DNA from: JAUXFK01 sp034189035
GTDB lineage: Bacteria; Desulfobacterota; UBA8473
DNA length: 24,855 nucleotides
Assembly (NCBI GenBank): GCA_034189035.1
Contig: JAXHVA010000064.1
Location: forward strand, 1-24,855
Direction of reading: 5' to 3'
Shown here: positions 15,057-21,732 of the stretch, one piece after another
Numbering within the stretch: the stretch's first letter is position 1
Layout of the letters: every line of letters begins with the position of its first letter
Notes under the pieces: model-generated
Told to the model about the DNA's origin: nothing
The model's input: only the letters and a program-made list of their open reading frames with translations
Databases searched by the model: none
Position numbers and translations under genes: made by a program

Positions 15057-15073
15057 TGGCATGCTGTTTGCAT
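15057..15073 (+). promoter_or_regulatory. Sigma-54 (RpoN) promoter, copy 3
   Basis: TGGCATGCTGTTTGCAT is a near-perfect -24/-12 element: GG at 15058-15059, GC at 15070-15071, 12-base spacing. Transcription would begin near 15083 and give a leader of about 535 bases before the DUF1842 start at 15618. Confidence 0.75.
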
Positions 15074-15142
15074 AAAAGTTCATTTATTCATTCAATATTT
15101 TTATTTCTTCATAATACGTCTTCTTATTATTTATAAAGAATG

Positions 15143-15290
15143 AATAATTTCATTGGAAATAGGGGACAAAATGGCTAGGAAGTTTAATATAATGCCAGCC
15201 GCTGTGATTTACTTAGTTCAATGTAGAGAAAAGTTAGCAAGAAAAGAAGGATACCAGCGGGAAATTGTATTGTTTAATTATTTATGCTTA
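15143..15290 (+). pseudogene. REP-associated transposase C-terminal remnant, copy 3
   Basis: The frame from 15153 starts with MARKFNIMPAAVIYLVQCRE, followed by KLARKEGYQREIVLFNYL. This matches the last helix-turn-helix of the REP-associated transposase tail seen at 8990-9104 (MARRFDITPAAVSYSVQ). Only the last 40 codons survive. They run straight into the RT fossil without a stop, so the apparent 137-codon frame is a chimaera of two remnants, not a gene. Confidence 0.6.
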
Positions 15291-15566
15291 TCAAATATAT
15301 GCGCATTCATGACAGAGTGCAGCCTTTCCCTCTCTTTGAAAAAGACCTTGATCACCTTTATTAAAGAAGGATTTGCATTCCTTGGGCATACCTTTTGTAA
15401 ACATTTTCAGAAACTGCACATAACACCATCTTCACAGGGAGTCCAAACCCTCATCCAAAAGATAAGAACAATAATCAGAAATCACGTCAGCTTCAGTACA
15501 TACCTTAGTCTTTTTTACGATGGAATAACTAACATATCAATCTTTCTGAGAATTAAAAAAGTCTAA
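15291..15566 (+). pseudogene. Group II intron reverse transcriptase remnant, copy 2
   Basis: LSLKKTLITFIKEGFAFLGH, then KLHITPSSQGVQTLIQKIRT, matches the fossil at 2510-2690 and the late RT region (K-T-FLG...I-PS) of group II intron RTs. Alignment ends near 15485; the remaining codons to 15566 have no counterpart. Because both cassette copies share the same transposase-tail/RT junction, the insertion came before the duplication. Confidence 0.6.
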
Positions 15567-15617
15567 TTAATTTCTGTACATCTATAATTAATAATATTTC
15601 ATAAGGAGAATATTATA

Positions 15618-16061
15618 ATGGAAAAATCGGAGGTCAAAGTGGGGATGTTTATCGTCAGTTACGAAATCGGTAGAAATATGTCTGGTGCACCTTTATTCAA
15701 AATCAATTTTAGTGTGTACACACCCGCAAAAACAGTAGCTGGTATCGGTCACATTACACAGACTACTAATCCTCCACTTGATATTGCGACAAATCTTCAC
15801 GGTCAATATACGTACATGTGTGTAATGCCTCAAACCTGCCAAATTCTAATCACTGCCACAGGCTATCCGATAATTAATTGGCCACAACATGGAGGCGTAG
15901 GCCCTATCATTCCACCTAACATTGAATTGAGGATGGTTATCACTGAAGACTGGAAATCTGGTACAGCAAATTATAAATATATCGATAGCAACGGTATCTG
16001 GCAAGAAATCACAGACGCTCCGGTAAAAGTAGTTCCGGGGAAAACAATTATAGGAGGATAA
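15618..16061 (+). CDS. DUF1842-type protein, copy 2
   Basis: This 147-residue soluble protein is a paralogue of the 3036 product. The core reads KVGMFIVSYEIG, FSVYTPAKTVAGIGHITQTT, NPPLDIATNLHGQYTYMCVM and ITATGYPI, followed by ELRMVITEDWKSGTANYKYI. It fits DUF1842 slightly better than copy 1 (GHITQ..NPPLD, TYM.VMP). Function is unknown. The start has a good AAGGAG nine bases upstream. The stop is 4 bases before the ATG of the chagasin-like gene, whose ribosome site lies inside the last codons of this gene, so the two are cotranscribed and probably coupled. The sigma-54 promoter at 15057 is the only recognisable promoter, implying activator-dependent expression. Confidence 0.78.
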   Translation: MEKSEVKVGMFIVSYEIGRNMSGAPLFKINFSVYTPAKTVAGIGHITQTTNPPLDIATNLHGQYTYMCVMPQTCQILITATGYPIINWPQHGGVGPIIPPNIELRMVITEDWKSGTANYKYIDSNGIWQEITDAPVKVVPGKTIIGG

Positions 16062-16065
16062 GAAA

Positions 16066-16389
16066 ATGGAGAAAAGAGAAGGCATTCTACTAAATACTCA
16101 CTTTGTTAATAAGATGAGTATTGGGGGAAAACTTGGATGGTTTTCAAGAGAACACAATGCTTCAACTGGTTATTCTTGGAGTTGCATTCCTGATAACTCT
16201 GGAGTTTATGAGATAGTTGAAGAGATAATTCTTCACCCTTCTACTGATGCAGTTGGTGTTCCAGGAATGAATATTTGGAAATTTAAGGCTATGAGAGACG
16301 GTAAAGGCTCCGTTATGTTTGAGCTTTTTCCACCGGCAGGAAAAGAACCAGCTGAGAAAATCCTCATTGAAATCGAAGTTGATAGGTAG
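16066..16389 (+). CDS. Chagasin-type inhibitor of cysteine peptidases (MEROPS I42 family)
   Basis: This 107-residue protein has the three loops that define chagasin inhibitors. ASTGYSWSC (32-40) corresponds to the NPTTGYxW loop. VGVPGMNIWKFKAM (about 65-78) corresponds to GxGGxxxWxFxA. Then GSVMFELFPPAGKEPAEKIL corresponds to the late strand before the RPW loop, which is altered here to PPAGKEP. Members block papain-like proteases by inserting these loops into the active-site cleft. There is no signal peptide, whereas many bacterial homologues are exported, so it may act inside the cell or on an incoming protease. It is the second gene of the DUF1842 operon (AGGAGG eight bases before ATG). 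No papain-like protease gene was seen in the window. A few codons of a lost second copy remain at 3480-3512. Confidence 0.78.
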   Translation: MEKREGILLNTHFVNKMSIGGKLGWFSREHNASTGYSWSCIPDNSGVYEIVEEIILHPSTDAVGVPGMNIWKFKAMRDGKGSVMFELFPPAGKEPAEKILIEIEVDR

Positions 16390-16587
16390 TTTGTTTATCA
16401 GCGGAACAAAGCTAATTTAATATTTCCCCCGAAAAGTGGGCATGGCGTTAAGCTTTTCCGAGCTTAATGGTGACTCTCATCTTTTTGATGTTACACTAGC
16501 TCTGTTTTTAAAATGTAAAATAAACTTTCTGTTACAACATTATCGTAACAGCTTCCTGTAGAACCCATACTCTAAAGGTATTTATAT
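16390..16587. other. Gene-less stretch with two hairpins
   Basis: It contains TTAAGCT-TTTCCG-AGCTTAA (16448-16467) and CTGTTAC-N9-GTAACAG (16529-16551), both perfect 7-bp stems. The first could end the DUF1842-chagasin transcript. The CCCCCGAAAAGTGGGCATGG block near 16425 looks like an IS end, but no family could be assigned. Confidence 0.4.
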
Positions 16588-16742
16588 TTGAATGGTTATT
16601 GAGTTCCCTTAGCAACATATTCGTAGCTGCTGATTTTTTATATTAAATCTCAATAAATTGGGAGTAATCATAAAAGAGCGGCTTTTCTTTAGGGTTATTA
16701 ACCAATGGGATTATTTTGCTGAGTTAACTCAATAGTCATTTA
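16588..16742. mobile_element. MITE-like element B (about 155 bp)
   Basis: It opens with AATGGTTATTGAGTTC and closes with GAGTTAACTCAATAGTCATT, the same termini as element A at 9101-9260. The interior is AT-rich and too diverged from A for confident alignment, so the two are old or different subfamilies mobilised by the same unseen transposase. The following 200 bases (to about 16940) hold nothing I recognise. Confidence 0.65.
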
Positions 16743-16939
16743 TTTTATTAAACTTCTCTTTGAAGTTCTTGCTTCAGTACTGAATACAGCGGCATAAATG
16801 GACAATAAGACCTGGAAATGAATTTCTAGTACTTGTGACCATTTTAAAGGCATTTTTGATCATAATCTTTTAATCTCTATCGCTAATTTGGTATTTTATC
16901 CCTATATGAAAATGTTTTCCCTTGTTAAGTGTATATTAG

Positions 16940-17332
16940 GCAGGGTTTCGATTTGCCCACTTATAAATATCTGCTGCAAGACTATGAAAGGACTTTGCAC
17001 ATTTGCCCGACTCCGTTGCGAAGCTATGAATTTGAATACCAATGCAGATCTGTTGAGAAGATAGCAACTGCTTTTTTAATATGTCTCTTTCACTTTTAAC
17101 ACATTCCGGTTCTTACTTGATATCATGTAACTCCTGTCCAGGTTCTTTCATCCTCTCCTGGGCAGGGAAAGAACACTCAGGATCTTCCTGAAACTCTCTG
17201 ATCTCTCTGGAAACCGTGTTTGAACCGGGTCTCTAGATTTCTTTCAACTTTGGCGGCTGATCTGCCCTCTTCACGTACGAGACGGACAGCCTGCCTTTTA
17301 AATTCTTTGTCGTATTTTTTCATCTTTGTCAT
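16940..17332 (-). pseudogene. IS3-family transposase remnant (OrfA into start of OrfB)
   Basis: On the minus strand from ATG 17332 (AGGAGG about 9 bases upstream) the frame begins MTKMKKYDKEFKRQAVRLVR, then EEGRSAAKVERNL. This is the helix-turn-helix start of IS3 OrfA. Homology then continues through other frames: REFQEDPECSFPAQERMKEP, ERDILKKQLL, and finally IYKWANRNP near 16950, which fits the OrfA leucine-zipper region and the start of OrfB. Several shifts and a stop separate these blocks and no DDE domain follows, so the element is dead. Confidence 0.68.
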
Positions 17333-17574
17333 GTATAAACCTCCTATGCAAAAGTTTAACATCTCACTTATCTTGCTATTGACTAGTTGGGGTGAAATTC
17401 AAATCTTGAAGTAATGCTGAATAATGAGTTGGAGGCTAACTGAGGCTTAGCTGCAGCAGCACAATCCGCCGTTCGTTGTGAGAAAGAGAACGTAAGTCAA
17501 TTCGGGAAAATGAATATTGGATGGATGGCTGTCCGGGATGAAAAGTTAAATTAAAACATAAATGGAGGTAAATC

Positions 17575-17820
17575 ATGGCAAAAGAAATTATAAAAGATGC
17601 TGAACAATTGAATCTTTCCGAATTAAAACACCTTATTTTTGCTGCTGAAAATCACGATATTCCAATTGTTCCTGCTAAGGGGCCATGCGGCGGTTGTGAC
17701 CTTATGATCAAACCTCAAGAATTAGCCAGTGGCCCTTGTGGAGGTTGTGATCTAATAACTCCACCACATGAATTGGCCAATGGCCCATGCGGCGGTTGTG
17801 ATGTCCTCACACAAAAGTAA
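17575..17820 (+). CDS. Cys-repeat RiPP precursor peptide (putative)
   Basis: This 81-residue peptide has an N-terminal leader-like half (MAKEIIKDAEQLNLSELKHL, then IFAAENHDIPIVPAK). The C-terminal half contains GPCGGCD three times, at residues 36-42, 53-59 and 70-76, spaced exactly 17 residues apart by L-x-x-x-P-x-E-L-A-[SN]. All six Cys are in these repeats. Codons differ at third positions between repeats (GGG/GGC, CCA/CCT, TGC/TGT, GGC/GGA, GAC/GAT) while residues do not, so the motif is under protein-level selection. The start is set by GGAGGT five bases before ATG. The next gene, 82 bases on, is a radical SAM/SPASM enzyme, the usual partner of such peptides. Each repeat has Cys and Asp in CX3D spacing, as in the ranthipeptide freyrasin. 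It is not a family I can name; a metal-binding peptide is an alternative. Confidence 0.8.
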   Translation: MAKEIIKDAEQLNLSELKHLIFAAENHDIPIVPAKGPCGGCDLMIKPQELASGPCGGCDLITPPHELANGPCGGCDVLTQK

Positions 17821-17902
17821 AAATACATAGTTTGTTGTATTTGTACAAATGCCGGACAGCTTTTCCTTAAAACTAATTAGCAATTATGTAAAGGAGAAAA
17901 GT

Positions 17903-18946
17903 ATGGCAAATACATCGTTTTGGGTGCATCCGCCTAAAATAATACAGTGGGATTCAACATCCAAGTGTAATCTTAAATGCAAACATTGTAGAGCCAGTAA
18001 TCTTGAAAAGGTAGAAAAAGATCTTTCCCTAGAAGAATCAACTAAGATGTTTAGCGAGTTAAATAAATTAGCGCCTGAAGCTACACTTGCACTGGCAGGT
18101 GGCGAACCAATGATGAGGAAGGACCTTCGCAAAATACTGCAGTTCATAAAAAATAATACAACTATTTCTGTTGAGATGCTAACGAATGCTACGTTGATAG
18201 ATAAAAGCAATATAGATTGGCTTTGTGATTTAGTGAATGGATTCAATATTAGCTTAGAAGGATCAACTGCTGAAATTCACGATACAATAAGAGGAAAAGG
18301 CGCATTTAAAAGAACACTTGATTCCGTGGACATGCTTGTTGAAAAAGACGTGCCGATTTCAATTCGAATGACATATTTTGAACAAGGGGAAGATGAAGTA
18401 AAGAAATTGATGGAACTCATTTACGACCATGGAGTCAGATCCTTCAACTTCAGATATATTGTGCCAGTTGGCAATGCTTATGGAGTATGTGTAAATTCAG
18501 CACAATATGAAAAAATAACTAAACTAGTTTGGGACTGGGGAAAAGAACTTAATATGACAATTGGATATAGTGATCCATTTCCGGAACTGTTTGTTAACAA
18601 TAAACGGAAAAGGGAAATTGATGAAAATGATAAATTGTTTTCAGGTTTTGCTGTTACAGGGTGTTCAGTTGCATTTTCTCTTCTTTATATAAATCCAAAT
18701 GGAATTGTGCAATTCTGCCCATATTTTCCAGTAGTAGTAGATGATATAAAAACGCTCCCTGTTGAAGAAATTTGGTATCATAATGAAAAGTTTAATCTAT
18801 TCCGGCAGTCAAGATCATTTTTAAAGGGTGAATGTGGAAAATGTAAATATAAATTTGCTTGCGGAGGATGCCGTGGTGCTGCTTACGCAAGCGGAGATTA
18901 TTTAGACGCAGATCCCCGTTGCTGGATGAAAAATATAGACGAATAA
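17903..18946 (+). CDS. Radical SAM/SPASM peptide-modifying enzyme
   Basis: This 347-residue enzyme (start at ATG 17903, AAGGAG six bases upstream, rather than the upstream ATG 17849) has the radical SAM CX3CX2C motif KCNLKCKHC (Cys22, 26, 29) that binds the 4Fe-4S cluster cleaving S-adenosylmethionine. LALAGGEPMMRKDL is the SAM-binding GGEP motif. The C-terminal SPASM domain has GCSVAFSLLYINPNGIVQFC, then ECGKCKYKFACGGCRGAAYA and a final Cys in DPRCWM, seven Cys suitable for auxiliary clusters. This architecture is used by sactionine, ranthipeptide and other RiPP maturases. No separate peptide-recognition (RRE) domain is evident in the short N terminus. It follows the Cys-repeat peptide and presumably modifies it. 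No peptidase or exporter gene follows, so export or processing must rely on genes elsewhere. Confidence 0.88.
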   Translation: MANTSFWVHPPKIIQWDSTSKCNLKCKHCRASNLEKVEKDLSLEESTKMFSELNKLAPEATLALAGGEPMMRKDLRKILQFIKNNTTISVEMLTNATLIDKSNIDWLCDLVNGFNISLEGSTAEIHDTIRGKGAFKRTLDSVDMLVEKDVPISIRMTYFEQGEDEVKKLMELIYDHGVRSFNFRYIVPVGNAYGVCVNSAQYEKITKLVWDWGKELNMTIGYSDPFPELFVNNKRKREIDENDKLFSGFAVTGCSVAFSLLYINPNGIVQFCPYFPVVVDDIKTLPVEEIWYHNEKFNLFRQSRSFLKGECGKCKYKFACGGCRGAAYASGDYLDADPRCWMKNIDE

Positions 18947-19192
18947 TTCAGCGTAACGGCTCAAAATAATACAAAAAATACTTGAAAAAAGAATAAAAGC
19001 AATAAAAGGGACAATTAAATAAGTTTTTCATGGTTTTTACAAATAAACGGCCTTAATGTTGAACACTCCCTTCTATTGAACCGCAAAAAACAGTGGTCAC
19101 TAAAGAGTGATATTATATTCAAAGCGATTATCAGATAAGGGTAAAAAAGCGTAAAGACAATTAATAACCTGACCAACCAGAAGGAAAAGATC

Positions 19193-19684
19193 ATGACAGA
19201 CACAAGCGAAACAGTTCTGGAATTCGTCGCAAAACTTAAGGAATGGTATGAAAACGATACTGGGCAATTTAAAACGAATTTCGATGCAGCGATAGCAGGT
19301 GTGAAGGATCCTCCGGCTGACACCGATTGGTTAGTGTATTATGACTGGAAAAGCAAGGGGATAGACGATTTATGCTTGTTCTTTGTCGAATGGTTCAACT
19401 GGATGCCGAAGGTTGAGACGGGGCTTGCATACATTCAGAAATTCAGCTGGTTATATTATGAAAATCATGCTGGCCAAACCTTTATCAAATCCGAGCAGGC
19501 CAAAAAAATGATGCTGGATTATGTCACACTGCAGGGCAATTTTATGGATTCGTGCGATTCCCGACCGCTGGTGGCAGAATGGATCGAAGAACTTAGCGAT
19601 AAACAGATGTCCCAATTCAAAAAGACCAAAGCCGGTCAATTTAACCGAGGAAACTGCCATGCCGGCAAAGAATGTTTCCCTTAA
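19193..19684 (+). CDS. N-terminal part of a split PSD-family gene
   Basis: This 163-residue frame is alpha-helical and aligns in pattern with the N-terminal region of the PSD-family gene at 9319. LKEWYENDTGQFKTNFDAAI matches LKKMVESDATLKTELELL, and IQKFSWLYYENHAGQTF leads to an ELY-type helix and LQGNFMDS, matching VYGSFLNT. Its last residues (GQFNRGNCHAGKECFP) are out of register with the family. It overlaps the catalytic part at 19659 in a different frame by 26 bases. The part that normally holds FF-R-x-x-P and the preceding Asp region is missing between the two. GAAGGAAAAG precedes the ATG. Either a deletion plus frameshift broke one gene, or the halves are translated separately. Confidence 0.55.
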   Translation: MTDTSETVLEFVAKLKEWYENDTGQFKTNFDAAIAGVKDPPADTDWLVYYDWKSKGIDDLCLFFVEWFNWMPKVETGLAYIQKFSWLYYENHAGQTFIKSEQAKKMMLDYVTLQGNFMDSCDSRPLVAEWIEELSDKQMSQFKKTKAGQFNRGNCHAGKECFP

Positions 19685-20558
19685 CCTCAATCAGCTTTTA
19701 AACGGCTCTCAACAAGCAAAAAAATTCGTTGGTGGCACTGCTGTCTCCTGTATCCTGATGCCCAATACCTATCACTGCTACCACTCGCCTGTTTCGGGAA
19801 AGGTCATTGAGTCCAACGCCGATGTGCTGCGTGATTATTTCGGCATCAAGGACTTTCCAGATCTTTTGAACAAAGGTGATGTAGGTTATGGCTACGACTA
19901 CAGAGATTTCGAGGTGTTTCGCCGCGGGTACCTGATCATTCAAACCCCAAACTACGGACTCGTGGGCATGGTCCCTGTTGGACTCAACACAATTGGCTCC
20001 GTGGTTTTCAATCATGAGTTCAAGCGTATAACCTCCAACGATACACCAGTGCCCATTTCTAAGGGGCAACAGGTAGGCTATTTTAAATACAGAGGATCGC
20101 TGAACATCCTTCTCTTCGAGCCAGGCCGGTTCCCATCTATGAATCTTCTGGTAGGTGAAAAAATCGGCACTATAAATACAAATTGTGAGATTGCGGCGGC
20201 AACGAAATGGGTCGACAGCGGCATAAACATCAATACAGGTGACGCGGTAGAGTTGAGGTATTCAGGAGGCATATGGCAGGCCAGCACTATATCTGGTTTT
20301 GTGGATGCAGCTGGCAACCCCGATTTCATTGCGAAACCGGGATATACCCTGCAAGGAAAAAACGAGGGCGCACTTTGTGCAAGAATAGGGCTGGACGGTG
20401 ATGTCTTTCTTGTCGGTAAAAAGATCAACTTCACGGCAGACAAATCCGGTGAATTGTACTTCTGCATCAACGACGATCTGAATGGAGAATATGGGGCCGG
20501 CTTTACAGATAATATCGGAGCAGTGTATGTCACTGTCGATATTACTCCGGCAAAGTAA
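19659..20558 (+). CDS. PSD catalytic C-terminal part fused to a PA-IL (LecA)-like lectin domain
   Basis: Starting at ATG 19659 (GAGG about 8 bases upstream), this 299-residue product begins inside the PSD domain. SLNLNQLLNGSQQAKKFVGG corresponds to the YSLYHML...VEEFVGG region of the 12794 protein. TYHCYHSPVSGKV has the His pair, YGLVGMVPVGLNTIGSVVF follows, and VGYFKYRGSLNILLFEPGRF has RGS where the self-cleaving Ser is expected. From about residue 175 a second domain follows: VDSGININTGDAVELRYSGG, GALCARIG, VGKKINFTADKSGELYFCIN and GFTDNIGAVYVTVDI. This resembles the PA-IL/LecA galactose-binding beta-sandwich (GALVMKIG...F....G...L..NDVPG.Y..N.G...V.I). The catalytic Asp segment is absent here and in the overlapping upstream frame, so decarboxylase activity is doubtful. 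A lectin tail on a PSD is unusual. Confidence 0.7.
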   Translation: MPAKNVSLNLNQLLNGSQQAKKFVGGTAVSCILMPNTYHCYHSPVSGKVIESNADVLRDYFGIKDFPDLLNKGDVGYGYDYRDFEVFRRGYLIIQTPNYGLVGMVPVGLNTIGSVVFNHEFKRITSNDTPVPISKGQQVGYFKYRGSLNILLFEPGRFPSMNLLVGEKIGTINTNCEIAAATKWVDSGININTGDAVELRYSGGIWQASTISGFVDAAGNPDFIAKPGYTLQGKNEGALCARIGLDGDVFLVGKKINFTADKSGELYFCINDDLNGEYGAGFTDNIGAVYVTVDITPAK

Positions 20559-20685
20559 AAGCCGCCCTAAATATGAATCTCAACCTTTATGGGAATGTAT
20601 AAACTTTTAAAAAAGGAAATGCAGTTATTCGCCCTGAAGGTCACATGTAAAAGCCTTCAAATTTATATAAAGGCCGTATTGGATT

Positions 20686-20746
20686 GAGAGCAAGGTAGGT
20701 TACTCTACCGCTCTATTCATGCAACTCAAGCTAGTCTCGGTTGCAT
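20686..20746 (+). promoter_or_regulatory. Two adjacent hairpins in the leader of the methyltransferase gene
   Basis: AGAGC-AA-GGTAG (20687-20698) pairs with CTACC-GCTCT (20705-20714). ATGCAAC (20719-20725) pairs with GTTGCAT (20740-20746), ending at the ribosome site AAGGA (20747-20751). Two stable hairpins abutting a ribosome site suggest leader control or a terminator for the upstream gene. No T run is present. Confidence 0.35.
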
Positions 20747-20759
20747 AAGGAATGACCCC

Positions 20760-21494
20760 ATGACAACAAAAAATAGCTTATCTTGGCAATATGACGAGTT
20801 TAAGCAAGTAGGCACGGATTACAGCTACAAGGCTGAACTCTATATCTACGATTCGAGACATACTGATTTCCGGCACAGGGTATCCACAAGCATCAACATT
20901 CTGGACTCCCTTGAAATCACAGGAAGCGATCTAGTAATCGATTTTGGCGCAGGAACAGGGAATTTTGTTATTCAGGCAGCACGACGATGTGCAAGAGTGT
21001 ATTCAGTTGATGTTTCACAGGCTATACTCGACATCGTGCAATCCAAGACCACTCAGGCTGAACTATCTAACGTTGAATTTCACCATGCAGGGTTCCTTAA
21101 CTATGAGCATGCCGATCAACCAGTAGATGCTATTGTCACAACATTTTCCTTGCATCATTTGCCGGATTTCTGGAAGGGTATAGCCTTCAAGCGGATGAAT
21201 AGGATGCTAAAGCCTTTTGGTAAGCTTTATATACAAGATGTCATCATTGAAGAAGATAATGCTCTCAAGAACATTCAGGCATTGATTGATAAGCTTAAGA
21301 ATAGCGGAGGCAACCCACTGCGAGAGGACACCGAAAGGCATTTTCAGGATGAGTATTCGACCTATGACTGGTTGATGGATGGCCTTTTGTGTCGAGCTGG
21401 CTTTTCGATCAAAAGTAAGCATATAGATGATGGAGTATTCGGTACCTACATATGCATCAAAGAGAAAAAAGTCCCAAAAGCTATATTGCCTTAG
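20760..21494 (+). CDS. Class I SAM-dependent methyltransferase
   Basis: This 244-residue cytosolic protein has the Rossmann-like methyltransferase motifs in order. VIDFGAGTGNF (59-69) is motif I for SAM binding. VYSVDVSQAILDI, where Asp binds the ribose, is motif II. A FLNYEHADQPVDAIVTTFSL stretch, followed by HHLPDF, is motif III and post-III. RMLKPFGKLYIQDVI is the LKPGG-type strand. This is the ubiE/small-molecule methyltransferase layout; the acceptor substrate is not determined. AAGGA lies about 8 bases upstream, directly after two hairpins. It sits 200 bases after the PSD-lectin gene on the same strand, so cotranscription is possible but not shown. Confidence 0.85.
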   Translation: MTTKNSLSWQYDEFKQVGTDYSYKAELYIYDSRHTDFRHRVSTSINILDSLEITGSDLVIDFGAGTGNFVIQAARRCARVYSVDVSQAILDIVQSKTTQAELSNVEFHHAGFLNYEHADQPVDAIVTTFSLHHLPDFWKGIAFKRMNRMLKPFGKLYIQDVIIEEDNALKNIQALIDKLKNSGGNPLREDTERHFQDEYSTYDWLMDGLLCRAGFSIKSKHIDDGVFGTYICIKEKKVPKAILP

Positions 21495-21732
21495 GTTATC
21501 AATAAAAACAACACCTATGATAAATAAAAGGTAACAAAAATGATACGCAAATAATACCTTATTTGAAAAGATTTCACCTTGCATGTCAATAATTAAGGGA
21601 CTGTCGCGCAAAATAAAAATCTCTTTTCGCTTTACCCTAAACCTTTTTTATACGTAAAACGTTCAAACACAAAGTTTGGCAGTAAATTACTTTCAATATT
21701 TGTAACAACTTATCAGAAAAGAGAGGGGGAAT

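Larger units (their letters stand above)
14520..15130. repeat. Sigma-54 cassette repeat, copy 3 (best preserved)
   Basis: The first 145 bases hold the conserved unknown-gene tail (stop at 14662-14664), also present at 3605-3753. From about 14670 the sequence is colinear with 1730-2150 and 3755-4215. It contains the paired operator (14683-14735), the ATGATC-N8-GATCAT dyad (14819-14838), the TTTGACTTGATGCC block near 14955 and a consensus sigma-54 promoter (15057-15073). Operator-to-promoter distance is about 356 bases, within a few bases of the other copies. It precedes the DUF1842-chagasin operon. Confidence 0.78.

Noticed and set aside
15153..15566. 137-codon open frame as a genuine gene
   Set aside because: It is a chimaera of a transposase tail and an RT fragment, both recognisable separately, with no ribosome site.
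17575..17820. CRISPR-like or DNA-level direct repeat
   Set aside because: The 51-base periodicity is coding: third codon positions vary while residues are constant, and there are no spacers.
19080..19120. Sigma-54-like element upstream of the third PSD locus
   Set aside because: The nearest GG-N10 pattern in the leader (near CGGCCTTAATGTTGAAC, about 19050) has GA instead of GC at -12 and no upstream operator pair.
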